Shown here one piece after another: positions 44,401 to 58,389 of a DNA stretch of 64,000 nt. The stretch's first letter is position 1; each line of letters begins with the position of its first letter. A model generated the notes under the pieces. The model ran no database searches, was not told the origin of the DNA, and was given only the letters and a program-made list of their open reading frames with translations. Made by a program: the position numbers and the translations under genes. Source of the stretch: Apostichopus japonicus (Eukaryota > Echinodermata > Holothuroidea > Aspidochirotida > Stichopodidae); assembly GCF_037975245.1 (NCBI RefSeq), contig NC_092569.1, positions 8,118,501 to 8,182,500 on the forward strand. Reading direction: 5' to 3'.

Positions 44401-46441
44401 CATTCGATTGAACGGTACCGCACATTCGATTGATCGATACCGCACATTCGATTGATCGATACCGCACATTCGATTCATCGATACCGCACATTCGATTGAT
44501 CGATACTGCGCTTTCGATGTATCAGTACCGCGCATTCGATTGATCGGTACCGCACATTCGATTGATCGGTACCGCACATTCGATTGATCGGTACCGCACA
44601 TTCGATTGATCGATTCTGCTCTATCGATTGATCGATACCGCACATTCGATTGATCGGTAGCGATCATTCGATTGATTGATACCGCACATTCGATTGATCG
44701 ACACCGCACATTCGATTGATCGATACCGCACATTCGATTGATCGATACAACACATTCGATTGATCGGTACCGAACATTCGATTGATCGGTACCGCACATT
44801 CGATTGATCGATACCGCACATTCGATTGATCGATACTGCGCTTTCCATTTATCGGTACCGAATATTCGATTGATCGGTACCGCACATTCGATTGATCATT
44901 ACCGCACATTCGATTGATCGTTACCGCACATTCGATTGATCGGTAACACACATTCGATTGATCGGTACCGCACATTCAATTGATCGATACTGCGCTATCG
45001 ATTTATCGGTACCGCACATTCGATTGATCGGTACCGCGCATTCGATTGATCGGTACCGTACATTCGATTGATCGATACCGCACATTCGATTGATCGGTAG
45101 CGAACATTCGATTGATCGATACCGCACATTCGATTGATCGATACCGCACATTCGATTGATCGATACCGCACATTCGATAGATCGATACTGCGCATTCGAT
45201 CAGTCGATAACGCACATCGATTGATCGGTACCGCCCGGTCGATTGATCGATACTGCGCTTTCGATTTATCGGTACCGCACATTCGATTGATTGGTACCGC
45301 ACATTCGATTGATCGGTACCGCACATTCGATTGATCGATTCTGCTCTATCGATTGATCGATACCGCACATTCGATTGATCGGTAGCGAACATTCGATTGA
45401 CCGATACCGCACATTCGATAGATCGACACCGCACATTCGATTGATCGATACCGCACATTCGATTGATCGATACCGCACATTCGATTGATCGATACAACAC
45501 ATTCGAATGATCGGTACCGAACATTCGATTGATCGGTACCGCACATTCGATTGATCGGTACCGCACATTCGATTGATCGGTACCGCACATTCGATTGATC
45601 GATACCGCACATTCGATTGATCGAAACCGCACATTCGAAAGATCGATACTGCGCATTCGATTAGTCGATAACGCCTATCGATTGATCGATACCGCACATT
45701 CGATTGATCGATACTGCGCTTTCGATTTATCGGTACCGAACATTCGATTGATCGTTACCGCACATTCGATTGATCGGTAACACACATTCGATTGATCGGT
45801 ACCGCACATTCGATTGATCGATACTGCGATATAGATTTATCGGTACCGCACATTCGTTTGATCGGTACCGCACGTTCGATTGATCGATACCGCACATTCG
45901 ATAGATCGATACTGCGCATTCGATCAGTCGATAACGCACATCGATTGATCGATACCGCACATTCGATTGATCGATACTGCGTATTCGATTTATCGGTACC
46001 GCACATTCGATTGATCGGTACCGTACATTCGATTGATCGGTAACGCACATTCGATTGATCGACACCGCACATTCGATTGATCGATACCGCACATTCGATT
46101 GATCGATACCGCACATTCGATTGATCGATACAACACATTCGAATGATCGGTACCGAACATTCGATTGATCGGTACCGCACATTCGATTGATCGGTACCGC
46201 ACATTCGATTGATCGGTACCGCACATTCGATTGATCGATACCGCACATTCGATTGATCGAAACCGCACATTCGAAAGATCGATACTGCGCATTCGATTAG
46301 TCGATAACGCCTATCGATTGATCGGTAGCGAGCATTCGATTGATCGATACCGCACATTCGATTGATCGACACCACACATTCGATTGATCGATACTGCGCT
46401 TTCCATTTATCGGTACCGAACATTCGATTGATCGGTACCGC
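29428..46441. repeat. Long repeat of at least 17 kb, copy B
   Basis: An almost exact second copy of 1-17,014 that reproduces all its internal duplications and private variants, including the two 2.85-kb units (29,505-32,354 and 32,355-35,203), the 395-bp pair and the 9,458-bp block (36,984-46,441). Upstream of 29,428 the sequence is also 2.85-kb-unit material, so the left boundary of the event may lie outside the visible match. Confidence 0.95.
36984..46441. repeat. 9,458-bp complex block, copy 2
   Basis: The copy of 7,557-17,014 inside the second long repeat. Unlike copy 1 it is followed directly by another copy in the same register: after 46,441 the sequence continues as if from 7,557 (offset 38,885) instead of 17,015. 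That makes 36,984-46,441 one unit of a roughly 9.5-kb tandem higher-order repeat. Confidence 0.88.
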
Positions 46442-48342
46442 GCATTCGATTGATCGGTATCGTACATTCGATTGATCGATACCGCACATTCGATTGATCG
46501 GTAGCGAACATTCGATTGATCGATACCGCACATTCGATTGATCGATACCGCACATTCGATTTATCGATACGGTACATTCGATTGATCGATACCGCACATT
46601 CGATTGATCGATACCGCACATTCGATTAATCGATACAACACATTCGATTGATCGGTACCGAACATTCGATTGATCGGTACCGCACATACGATTGATCGGT
46701 ACCGCGCATTCGATTGATCGGTACCGTACATTCGATTGATCGATACCGCACATTCGATTGATCGGTAGCGAACATTCGATTGATCGATACCGCACATTCG
46801 ATTGACCGATACCGCACATTCGATTTATCGATACCGCACATTCGATTGATCGATACCGCACATTCGATTGATCGATACCGCACATTCGATTGATCGATAC
46901 AACACATTCGAATGATCGGTACCGATCAATCGATTGATCGGTACCGCACATTCGATTGATCGGAACCGCCCATTCGATTGATCGGTACCGCACATTCGAT
47001 TGATCGATACCGCACATTCGATTGATCGAAACCGCACATTCGAAAGATCGATACTGCGCATTCGATTAGTCGATAACGCCTATCGATTGATCGATACCGC
47101 ACATTCGATTGATCGATACTGCGCTTTCGATTTATCGGTACCGAACATTCGATTGATCGTTACCGCACATTCGATTGATCGGTAACACACATTCGATTGA
47201 TCGGTACCGCACATTCGATTGATCGATACTGCGATATAGATTTATCGGTACCGCACATTCGATTGATCGGTACCGCACATTCGATTGATCGATACTGCGA
47301 TATAGATTTATCGGTACCGCACATTCGATTGATCGGTACCGCACGTTCGATTGATCGATACCGCACATTCGATTGATCGATACCGCACATTCGATAGATC
47401 GATACTGCGCATTCGATCAGTCGATAACGCACATGGATTGATCGATACCGCACATTCGATTGATCGATACTGCGTATTCGATTTATCGGTACCGCACATT
47501 CGATTGAATGGTACCGTACATTCGATTGATCGGTAACGCACATTCGATTGATCGGTACCGCACATTCGATTGATCGATTCTGCTCTATCGATTGATCGAT
47601 ACCGCACATTCGATTGATCGGTAGCGAGCATTCGATTGATCGATACCGCACATTCGATTGATCGACACCACACATTCGTTTGATCGATACTGCGCTTTCC
47701 ATTTATCGGTACCGAACATTCGATTGATCGGTACCGCACATTCGATTGATCGGTACCGCGCATTCGATTGATCGGTATCGTACATTCGATTGATCGATAC
47801 CGCACATCCGATTGATCGGTAGCGAACATTCGATTGATCGATACCGCACATTCGATTGATCGATACCGCACATTCGATTTATCGATGCGGCACATTCGAT
47901 TGATCGATACCGCACATTCGATTGATCGATACCGCACATTCGATTGATCGATACAACACATTCGATTGATCGGTACCGAACATTCGATTGATCGGTACCG
48001 CACATACGATTAATCGGTACCGCGCATTCGATTGATCGGTACCATACATTCGATTGATCGATACCGCACATTCGATTGATCGGTAGCGAACATTCGATTG
48101 ATCGATACCGCACATTCGATTGATCGATACCGCACATTCGATTTATCGATACCGCACATTCGATTGATCGATACCGCACATTCGATTGATCGATACCGCA
48201 CATTCGATTGATCGATACAACACATTCGATTGATCGGTACCGAACATTCGATTGATCGGAATCGCACATTCGATTGATCGGTAACGCACATTCGATTGAT
48301 CGATATCGCACATTCGATTAATCGGTACTGCACTTTCGATTG

Positions 48343-49636
48343 ACCGATACCGCACATTCGATAGATCGATACTGCGCATTCGATTAGTCGATAACGCACA
48401 TCGATTGATCGATACCGCACATTCGATTGATCGATACTGCGCTTTAGATTTATCAGTACCGCACATTCGATTGATCGGTACCGCACATTCGATTGATCGA
48501 TACTGCGCTATCGATTGATCGGTAGCGCACATTCGATTGATCGGTAGCGCACATTCGATTGATCGGTAGCGAACATTCGATTGATCGATACCGCACATTT
48601 GATTGATCGATACCGCACATTCGATTGATCGATACCGCACATTCGATTGATCGATACCGCACATTCGATTGATCGATACAACACATTCGATTGATCGGTA
48701 CCGAACATTCGATTGATCGGTACCGCACATACGATTGATCGGTACCGCACATTCGATTGATCGGTACCGCACATTCGATTGATCGATACCGCACATTCGA
48801 TTGATCGATACCGCACATTCAGTTGATCGATACCGCACATTCGATTGATCGATACTGCACATTCGATTGATCGATACAACACATTCGATTGATCGGTACC
48901 GAACATTCGATTGATCGGTACCGCACATACGATTGATCGGTAACGCATATTCGATTGATCGATATCGCACATTCGATTAATCGGTACTGCACTTTCGATT
49001 GACCGATACCGCACTTTCGATAGATCGATACTGCGCATTCGATTAGTCGAAAACGCACATCGATATATCGATACCGCACATTCGAATGATCGATACTGCG
49101 CTTTCGATTTATCAGTACCGCACATTCGATTGATCGGTACCGCACATTCGATTGATCGATAACGCACATTCGATAGATCGATACTGCGCATTCAATTAGT
49201 CGATAACGCACATCGATTGATCGATACCGCACATTCGAATGATCGATACTGCGCTTTCGAATTATCAGTAACGCAGATTGTATTGATCGGTAGCGCACAT
49301 TCGATTGATCGGTACCGCGCATTCGATTGATCGGTACCGTACATTCGATTGATCGATACCGCACATTCGATTGATCGGTAGCGAACATTCGATTGACCGA
49401 TACCGCACATTCGATTGATCGATACCGCACATTCGTTTGATCGATACCGCACATTCGATAGATCGATACTGCGCATTCGATCAGTCGATAACGCACATCG
49501 ATTGATCGGTACCGCCCGGTCGATTGATCGATACTGCGCTTTCGATTTATCGGTACCGCACATTCGATTGATCGATACCGCACATTCGATTGATCGGTAC
49601 CGCACATTAGATTGATCGATTCTGCTATATCGATTG
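48343..49636. repeat. 1,294-bp tandem duplication, copy 1
   Basis: Repeated directly at 49,637 onward at offset 1,294. The segment matches 9.3-10.55 kb and 38.7-40.0 kb, where it is present once, so the duplication is private to the third complex block. Small differences include CTTTAGATTTATC at 48,434 and CATTCAGTTGATCG at 48,820, which the second copy lacks. Confidence 0.88.
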
Positions 49637-50872
49637 ATCGATACCGCACATTCGATAGATCGATACTGCGCATTCGATTAGTCGATAACGCACATCGATT
49701 GATCGATACCGCACATTCGATTGATCGATACTGCGCTTTCGATTTATCAGTACCGCACATTCGATTGATCGGTACCGCACATTCGATTGATCGATACTGC
49801 GCTATCGATTGATCGGTAGCGCACATTCGATTGATCGGTAGCGCACATTCGATTGATCGGTAGCGAACATTCGATTGATCGATACCGCACATTCGATTGA
49901 TCGATACCGCACATTCGATTGATCGATACCGCACATTCGATTGATCGATACCGCACATTCGATTGATCGATACAACACATTCGATTGATCGGTACCGAAC
50001 ATTCGATTGATCGGTACCGCACATACGATTGATCGGTACCGCACATTCGATTGATCGGTACCGCACATTCGATTGATCGATACCGCACATTCGATTGATC
50101 GATACCGCACATTCGATTGATCGATACCGCACATTCGATAGATCGATACTGCACATTCGATTGATCGATACAACACATTCGATTGATCGGTACCGAACAT
50201 TCGATTGATCGGTACCGCACATACGATTGATCGGTAACGCATATTCGATTGATCGATATCGCACATTCGATTAATCGGTACTGCACTTTCGATTGACCGA
50301 TACCGCACATTCGATAGATCGATACTGCGCATTCGATTAGTCGAAAACGCACATCGATATATCGATACCGCACATTCGAATGATCGATACTGCGCTTTCG
50401 ATTTATCAGTACCGCACATTCGATTGATCGGTACCGCACATTCGATTGATCGATAACGCACATTCGATAGATCGATACTGCGCATTCAATTAGTCGATAA
50501 CGCACATCGATTGATCGATACCGCACATTCGAATGATCGATACTGCGCTTTCGAATTATCAGTAACGCAGATTGTATTGATCGGTAGCGCACATTCGCTT
50601 GATCGGTACCGTACATTCGATTGATCGATACCGCACATTCGATTGATCGGTAGCGAACATTCGATTGACTGATACCGCACATTCGATTGATCGATACCGC
50701 ACATTCGTTTGATCGATACCGCACATTCGATAGATCGATACTGCGCATTCGATCAGTCGATAACGCACATCGATTGATCGGTACCGCCCGGTCGATTGAT
50801 CGATACTGCGCTTTCGATTTATCGGTACCGCACATTCGATTGATCGATACCGCACATTCGATTGATCGATAC
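49637..50872. repeat. 1,294-bp tandem duplication, copy 2 (one monomer short)
   Basis: Follows copy 1 at offset 1,294 up to about 50,590, then at 1,272 after loss of exactly one 22-bp monomer next to the private variant CATTCGCTTGATCG. It stops matching near 50,872, where the array switches to a segment like 11.66 kb and 13.6 kb. Confidence 0.86.
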
Positions 50873-52099
50873 CGCACATTCGATTGATCGGTACCGTACA
50901 TTCGATTGATCGATACCGCACATTCGATTGATCGGTAGCGAACATTCGATTGATCGATACCGCACATTCGATTGATCGATACCGCACATTCGATTGATCG
51001 ATACCGCACATTCGATTGATCGATGCCGCACATTCGATTGACAAATACCGCACATTCGATTGATCGATACGGCACATTCGATTGATCGATACGGCACATT
51101 CGACTGATCGATACCGCACATTCGATTGATCGATACCGCACATTCGACTGATCGATACCGCACATTCGATTGATCGATACCGCACATTCGATTGATCGAT
51201 ACCGCACATTCGATTGAACGATACCGCACATTCGATTAGTCGATAACGCAAATCGATTGATCGCTACCGCACATTCGATTGATCGAATCGGCAAATTCGA
51301 CTGATCGGTACCGCACATTCGATTGATCGATACCGCACATTCGATTGATCGATACTGCACATTCGATTGATCGATACCGCACATTCGATTGATCGATACC
51401 GCACATTCGATTGAACGATACTGCACATTCAATTAGTCGATAACGCAAATCGATTGATCGGTACCGCACATTGTATTGATCGAAACCGCACATTCGATTG
51501 ATCGATACCGCACATTCGACTGATCGATACCGCACATTCGTCTGATCGATACCGCACGTTGGATTGATCGATACCGCACATTCGATTGAACGATACTGCA
51601 CATTCGATTAGTCGATAACGCAAATCGATTGATCGGTACCGCACATTTGTTTGATCGATACGGCAAATTCGATTTATCAGTACCGCACATTCGATTGATC
51701 GGTACCGCACATTCGATTCATCGATACCGCACATTCGATTGATCGATACTGCGCTTTCGATGTATCAGTACCGCTCATTCGATTGATCGGTACCGCACAT
51801 TCGATTGATCGGTACCGCACTTTCAGTTGATCGATACCGCATATTCGATTGTTCGGTACCGCACATTCGATTGATCGGTACCATACATTCGATTGTTCGG
51901 TACCGCACTTTCAGTTGATCGATACCGCACATTCGATTTATCGATACCACACATTCGATTGATCGGTACGGCACATTCGATTGACAAATACCGCACATTC
52001 GATTGATCGATACGGCACATTCGATTGATCGATACGGCACATTCGACTGATCGATACCGCACATTCGATTGATCGATATCGCACATTCGATTGATCGAT
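50873..52099. repeat. Satellite segment related to 11.7-12.5 kb
   Basis: Shares order with 11.7-12.5 kb (offset about 39,475) and with 61.1-62.3 kb. It contains GACAAATACC monomers (51,039 and 51,983), CACATTGTATTG (about 51,470) and the paired CAGTTGATCG monomers. A local TA-to-AT swap, GATCGAATCGGC, is present at 51,281-51,292. Confidence 0.78.
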
Positions 52100-52944
52100 A
52101 CCGCACATTTGATTGATCGATACCGCACATTCGATTGATCGATACCGCACATTCGATTGATCGATACCGCACATTCGATTGATCGATACAACACATTCGA
52201 TTGATCGGTACCGAACATTCGATTGATCGGTACCGCACATACGATTGATCGGTACCGCACATTCGATTGATCGGTACCGCACATTCGATTGATCGATACC
52301 GCACATTCGATTGATCGATACCGCACATTCGATAGATCGATACCGCACATTCGATAGATCGATACTGCACATTCGATTGATCGATACAACACATTCTATT
52401 GATCGGTACCGAACATTCGATTGATCGGTACCGCACATACGATTGATCGGTAACGCATATTCGATTGATCGATATCGCACATTCGATTAATCGGTACTGC
52501 ACTTTCGATTGACCGATACCGCACATTCGATAGATCGATACTGCGCATTCGAATGGTCGAAAACGCACATCGATGTATCGATACCGCACATTCGAATGAT
52601 CGATACTGCGCTTTAGATTTATCAGTACCGCACATTCGATTGATCGGTACCGCACATTCGATTGATCGATAACGCACATTCGATAGATCGATACTGCGCA
52701 TTCAATTAGTCGATAACGCACATCGATTGATCGATAACGCACATTCGAATGATCGATACTGCGCTTTCGAATTATCAGTAACGCAGATTGTATTGATCGG
52801 TAGCGCACATTCGATTGATCGGTACCGCGCATTCGATTGATCGGTACCGTACATTCGATTGATCGATACCGCACATTCGATTGATCGGTAGCGAACATTC
52901 GATTGACCGATACCGCACATTCGATTGATCGATACCGCACATTC
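52100..52944. repeat. Displaced copy of 48.59-49.43 kb
   Basis: Matches 48,590-49,434 at offset 3,510, starting near the shared GCACATTTGATTG variant (52,104). It is a third local copy of the segment duplicated at 48.3-50.9 kb. Private changes include ATGGTCGAAAAC and CGATGTATCG near 52,560. 52,945-53,230 to its right is ordinary satellite leading into a copy of 13.36 kb onward. Confidence 0.82.
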
Positions 52945-55900
52945 GATTGATCGGTACCGCACATTCGATTGATCGATATCGCACATTCGATTGATCGATA
53001 CCGCACATTCGATTGATCGATACTGCGCTTTCGACTTATCGGTACCGCACATTCGATTGATCGGTACCGCACATTCGATTGATCGGTAACGCACATTCGA
53101 TTGATCGGTACCGCATATTCGATTGATCGATACTGCACGTTCGATTGATCTATACCGCACATTCGATTGATCGATACCGCACATACGATTGATCGGTAAC
53201 GCACATTCGATTGATCGATATCGCACATTTGATTAATCGGTACTGCGCATTCGATTATTCGATAACGCACATCGATTGATCGATACCGCACATTCTATTG
53301 ACCGATACTGCGCTTTCGATTTATCGGTACCACGCATTCGATTGAACGGTACCGCACATTCGACTGATCGGTACCGCACATTCGATTGATCGATACCGCA
53401 CATTCGATTTATCGATACCGCACATTCGAATGATCGATACTGCGCTTTCGATTTATCAGTAACGCAGATTCGATTGATCGGTACCGCACATTCGATTGAT
53501 CGGTACCGCGCATTCGATTGATCGGTACCGTACATTCGATTGATCGATACCGCACATTCGATTGATCGGTAGCGAACATTCGATTGATCGATACCGCACA
53601 TTCGATTGATCGATACCGCACATTCGATTGATCGATACCGCACATTCGATTGATCGATGCCGCACATTCGATTGACAAATACCGCACATTCGATTGATCG
53701 ATACGGCACATTCGATTGATCGATACGGCACATTCGACTGATCGATACCGCACATTCGATTGATCGATACCGCACATTCGACTGATCGATACCGCACATT
53801 CGATTGATCGATACCGCACATTCGATTGATCGATACCGCACATTCGATTGAACGATACCGCACATTCGATTAGTCGATAACGCAAATCGATTGATCGCTA
53901 CCGCACATTCGATTGATCGATACGGCAAATTCGATTGATCGGTACCGCACATTCGATTGATCGATACCGCACATTCGATTGATCGATACCGCACATTCGT
54001 TTGATCGATACCGCACATTCGATAGATCGATACTGCGCATTCGATTAGTCGATAACGCACATCGATTGATCGATACCGCACATTCGATTGATCGATACTG
54101 CGCTTTCGATTTATCAGTACAACACATTCGATTTATCGGTACCGCACATTCGATTGATCGATACCGCACATTCGATTGAACGATACCGCACATTCAATTA
54201 GTCGATAACGCAAATCGATTGATCGCTACCGCACATTCGATTGATCGATACGGCAAATTCGATTGATCGGTACCGCACATTCGATTGATCGATACCGCAC
54301 ATTCGATTGATCGATACTGCACATTCGATTGATCGATACCGCACATTCGATTGATCGATACCGCACATTCGATTGAACGATACTGCACATTCCATTAGTC
54401 GATAACGCAAATAGATTGATCGGTACCGCACATTGTATTGATCGAAACCGCACATTCGATTGATCGATACCGCACATTCGACTGATCGATACCGCACATT
54501 CGTCTGATCGATACCGCACGTTGGATTGATCGATACCGCACATTCGATTGAACGATACTGCACATTCGATTAGTCGATAACGCAAATCGATTGATCGGTA
54601 CCGCACATTCGTTTGATCGATACGGCAAATTCGATTGATCGGTACCGCACATTCGATTGATCGATACCGCACATTCGATTGATCGATACTGCACATTCGA
54701 TTGATCGATACCGCACATTCGATTGATCGATACCGCACATTCGATAGATCGATACTGCGCATTCGATTATTCGATAACGCACATCGATTGATCGATACCG
54801 CATATTCTATTGACCGATACTGCGCTTTCGATTTATCGGTACCACGCATTCGATTGAACGGTACCGCACATTCGACTGATCGGTACCGCACATTCGATTG
54901 ATCGATACCGCACATTCGATTTATCGATACCGCACATTCGATAGATCGATACTGCGAATTCGATTAGTCGATAACGCACATCGATTGATCGATACCGCAC
55001 ATTCGATTGATCGATACTGCGCTTTCGATTTATCAGTACCACACATTCGATTGATCGGTACCGCACATTCGATTGATCGATACCGCACATTCGATTGATC
55101 GATACCGCACATTCGATTCATCGATACCGCACATTCGATTGATAGATACTGCGCTTTCGATGTATCAGTACCGCTCATTCGATTGATCGGTACCGCACAT
55201 TCGATTGATCGGTACCGCACATTCGATTGATCGGTACCGCACATTCGATTGATCGATTCTGCTCTATCGATTGATCGATACCGCACATTCGATTGATCGG
55301 TAGCGAACATTCGATTGATTGATACCGCACATTCGATTGATCGACACCGCACATTCGATTGATCGATACCGCACATTCGATTCATCGATACCGCACATTC
55401 GATTGATCGATACAACACATTCGATTGATCGGTACCGAACATTCGATTGATCGGTACCGCACATTCGATTGATCGATACCGCACATTCGATTGATCGATA
55501 CTGCGCTTTCCATTTATCGGTACCGAACATTCGATTGATCGGTACCGCACATTCGATTGATCATTACCGCACATTCGATTGATCGTTACCGCACATTCGA
55601 TTGATCGGTAACACACATTCGATTGATCGGTACCGCACATTCAATTGATCGATACTGCGCTATCGATTTATCGGTACCGCACATTCGATTGATCGGTACC
55701 GCGCATTCGATTGATCGGTACCGTACATTCGATTGATCGATACCGCACATTCAATTGATCGGTAGCGAACATTCGATTGATCGATACCGCACATTCGATT
55801 GATCGATACCGCACATTCGATTGATCGATACCGCACATTCGATAGATCGATACTGCGCATTCGATCAGTCGATAACGCACATCGATTGATCGGTACCGCC

Positions 55901-56726
55901 CGGTCGATTGATCGATACTGCGCTTTCGATTTATCGGTACCGCACATTCGATTGATCGGTACCGCACATTCGATTGATCGGTACCGCACATTCGATTGAT
56001 CGATTCTGCTCTATCGATTGATCGATACCGCACATTCGATTGATCGGTAGCGAACATTCGATTGACCGATACCGCACATTCGATAGATCGACACCGCACA
56101 TTCGATTGATCGATACCGCACATTCGATTGATCGATACCGCACATTCGATTGATCGATACAACACATTCGAATGATCGGTACCGAACATTCGATTGATCG
56201 GTACCGCACATTCGATTGATCGGTACCGCACATTCGATTGATCGGTACCGCACATTCGATTGATCGATACCGCACATTCGATTGATCGAAACCGCACATT
56301 CGAAAGATCGATACTGCGCATTCGATTAGTCGATAACGCCTATCGATTGATCGATACCGCACATTCGATTGATCGATACTGCGCTTTCGATTTATCGGTA
56401 CCGAACATTCGATTGATCGTTACCGCACATTCGATTGATCGGTAACACACATTCGATTGATCGGTACCGCACATTCGATTGATCGATACTGCGATATAGA
56501 TTTATCGGTACCGCACATTCGATTGATCGGTACCGCACGTTCGATTGATCGATACCGCACATTCGATAGATCGATACTGCGCATTCGATCAGTCGATAAC
56601 GCACATCGATTGATCGATACCGCACATTCGATTGATCGATACTGCGTATTCGATTTATCGGTACCGCACATTCGATTGATCGGTACCGTACATTCGATTG
56701 ATCGGTAACGCACATTCGATTGATCG

Positions 56727-58389
56727 GTACCGCACATTCGATTGATCGATTCTGCTCTCTCGATTGATCGATACCGCACATTCGATTGATCGGTAGCGAG
56801 CATTCGATTGATCGATACCGCACATTCGATTGATCGACACCACACATTCGATTGATCGATACTGCGCTTTCCATTTATCGGTACCGAACATTCGATTGAT
56901 CGGTACCGCACATTCGATTGATCGGTACCGCGCATTCGATTGATCGGTATCGTACATTCGATTGATCGATACCGCACATTCGATTGATCGGTAGCGAACA
57001 TTCGATTGATCGATACCGCACATTCGATTGATCGATACCGCACATTCGATTTATCGATACAACACATTCGATTGATCGGTACCGAACATTCGATTGATCG
57101 GTACCGCACATACGATTGATCGGTACCGCGCATTCGATTGATCGGTACCGTACATTCGATTGATCGATACCGCACATTCGATTGATCGGTAGCGAACATT
57201 CGATTGATCGATACCGCACATTCGATTGATCGATACCGCACATTCGATTTATCGATACCGCACATTCGATTGATCGATACCGCACATTCGATTGATCGAT
57301 ACCGCACATTCGATTGATCGATACAACACATTCGAATGATCGGTACCGAACATTCGATTGATCGGTACCGCACATTCGATTGATCGGAACCGCACATTCG
57401 ATTGATCGGTACCGCACATTCGATTGATCGATACCGCACATTCGATTGATCGAAACCGCACATTCGAAAGATCGATACTGCGCATTCGATTAGTCGATAA
57501 CGCCTATCGATTGATCGATACCGCACATTCGATTGATCGATACTGCGCTTTCGATTTATCGGTACCGAACATTCGATTGATCGTTACCGCACATTCGATT
57601 GATCGGTAACACACATTCGATTGATCGGTACCGCACATTCGATTGATCGATACTGCGATATAGATTTATCGGTACCGCATATTCGATTGATCGGTACCGC
57701 ACGTTCGATTGATCGATACCGCACATTCGATTGATCGATACCGCACATTCGATAGATCGATACTGCGCATTCGATTAGTCGATAACGCACATCGATTGAT
57801 CGATACCGCACATTCGATTGATCGATACTGCGCTTTCGATTTATCGGTACCGAACATTCGATTGATCGGTACCACACATTCGATTGATCGTTACCGCACA
57901 TTCGATTGATCGGTAACACACATTCGATTGATCGATAACGCACATTCGATTGATCGATACCGCACATTCGATTGATCGATACCGCACATTCGATAGATCT
58001 ATACTGCGCATTCGATTAGTCGATAACGCACATTGATTGATCGATACCGCACATTCGATTGGTCGATACTGCGCTTTCGATTTATCGGTACCGAACATTC
58101 GATTGATCGGTACCGCACATTCGATTGATCGATACCGCACATTCGATTGATCGGTACGGCACATTCGATTGATCGATAACGCACATTCGATTGATCGATA
58201 CCGCACTTTCGATTGATCGATACCGCACATTCGATTGATCGATAACGCACATTCGATTGATCGGTAACACAAATTCGATAGATCGGTACGGCACATTCGA
58301 TTTTCGGTATCACAGTCGATTGATTGATCGATACAGCACATTCGATAGATCGATACTGCGCATTCGATTAGTTGATAACGCACATCGAT
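56727..58389. repeat. Satellite segment with increasing divergence
   Basis: The first third matches 21,709-22,042, then 7.9-8.2 kb (offset 49,309). From about 57,840 the match weakens and private forms accumulate: GATCTATACTGC (57,996), CACATTGATTGATCG (58,030), GATTGGTCGATAC (58,058), ACACAAATTCGATAG (58,268) and the TTTTCGGTATCACAG monomer (58,301). Confidence 0.78.
58301..58340. repeat. Deviant short monomers with TTTTCGGTATCACAGTCG
   Basis: The usual GATTGATCGGTACCGCACATTC stretch is replaced by a version with small deletions reading TTTTCGGTATCACAGTCG. It is followed here by an extra four bases (GATTGATTGATCG). The same deviant form without the extra bases is at 63,325. These are the only two examples in the window. 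Confidence 0.9.

Larger units (their letters stand above)
46442..56726. repeat. 9.5-kb complex block, copy 3 (expanded and shuffled)
   Basis: Matches 7,557 onward at offset 38,885, then 39,060 from about 48.35 kb (175 bp more than copy 1). After an internal 1,294-bp duplication it matches at 39,475 near 51.2-51.8 kb, 39,873 near 53.3-54.9 kb, and 40,092 from about 55.4 kb to 56,726. A segment at 52.1-52.9 kb is a displaced copy of 48.6-49.4 kb (offset 3,510). This copy has more private point changes than copies 1 and 2, for example ATACGGTACATTC at 46,567 and GATCAATCGATTG at 46,924. Confidence 0.8.
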
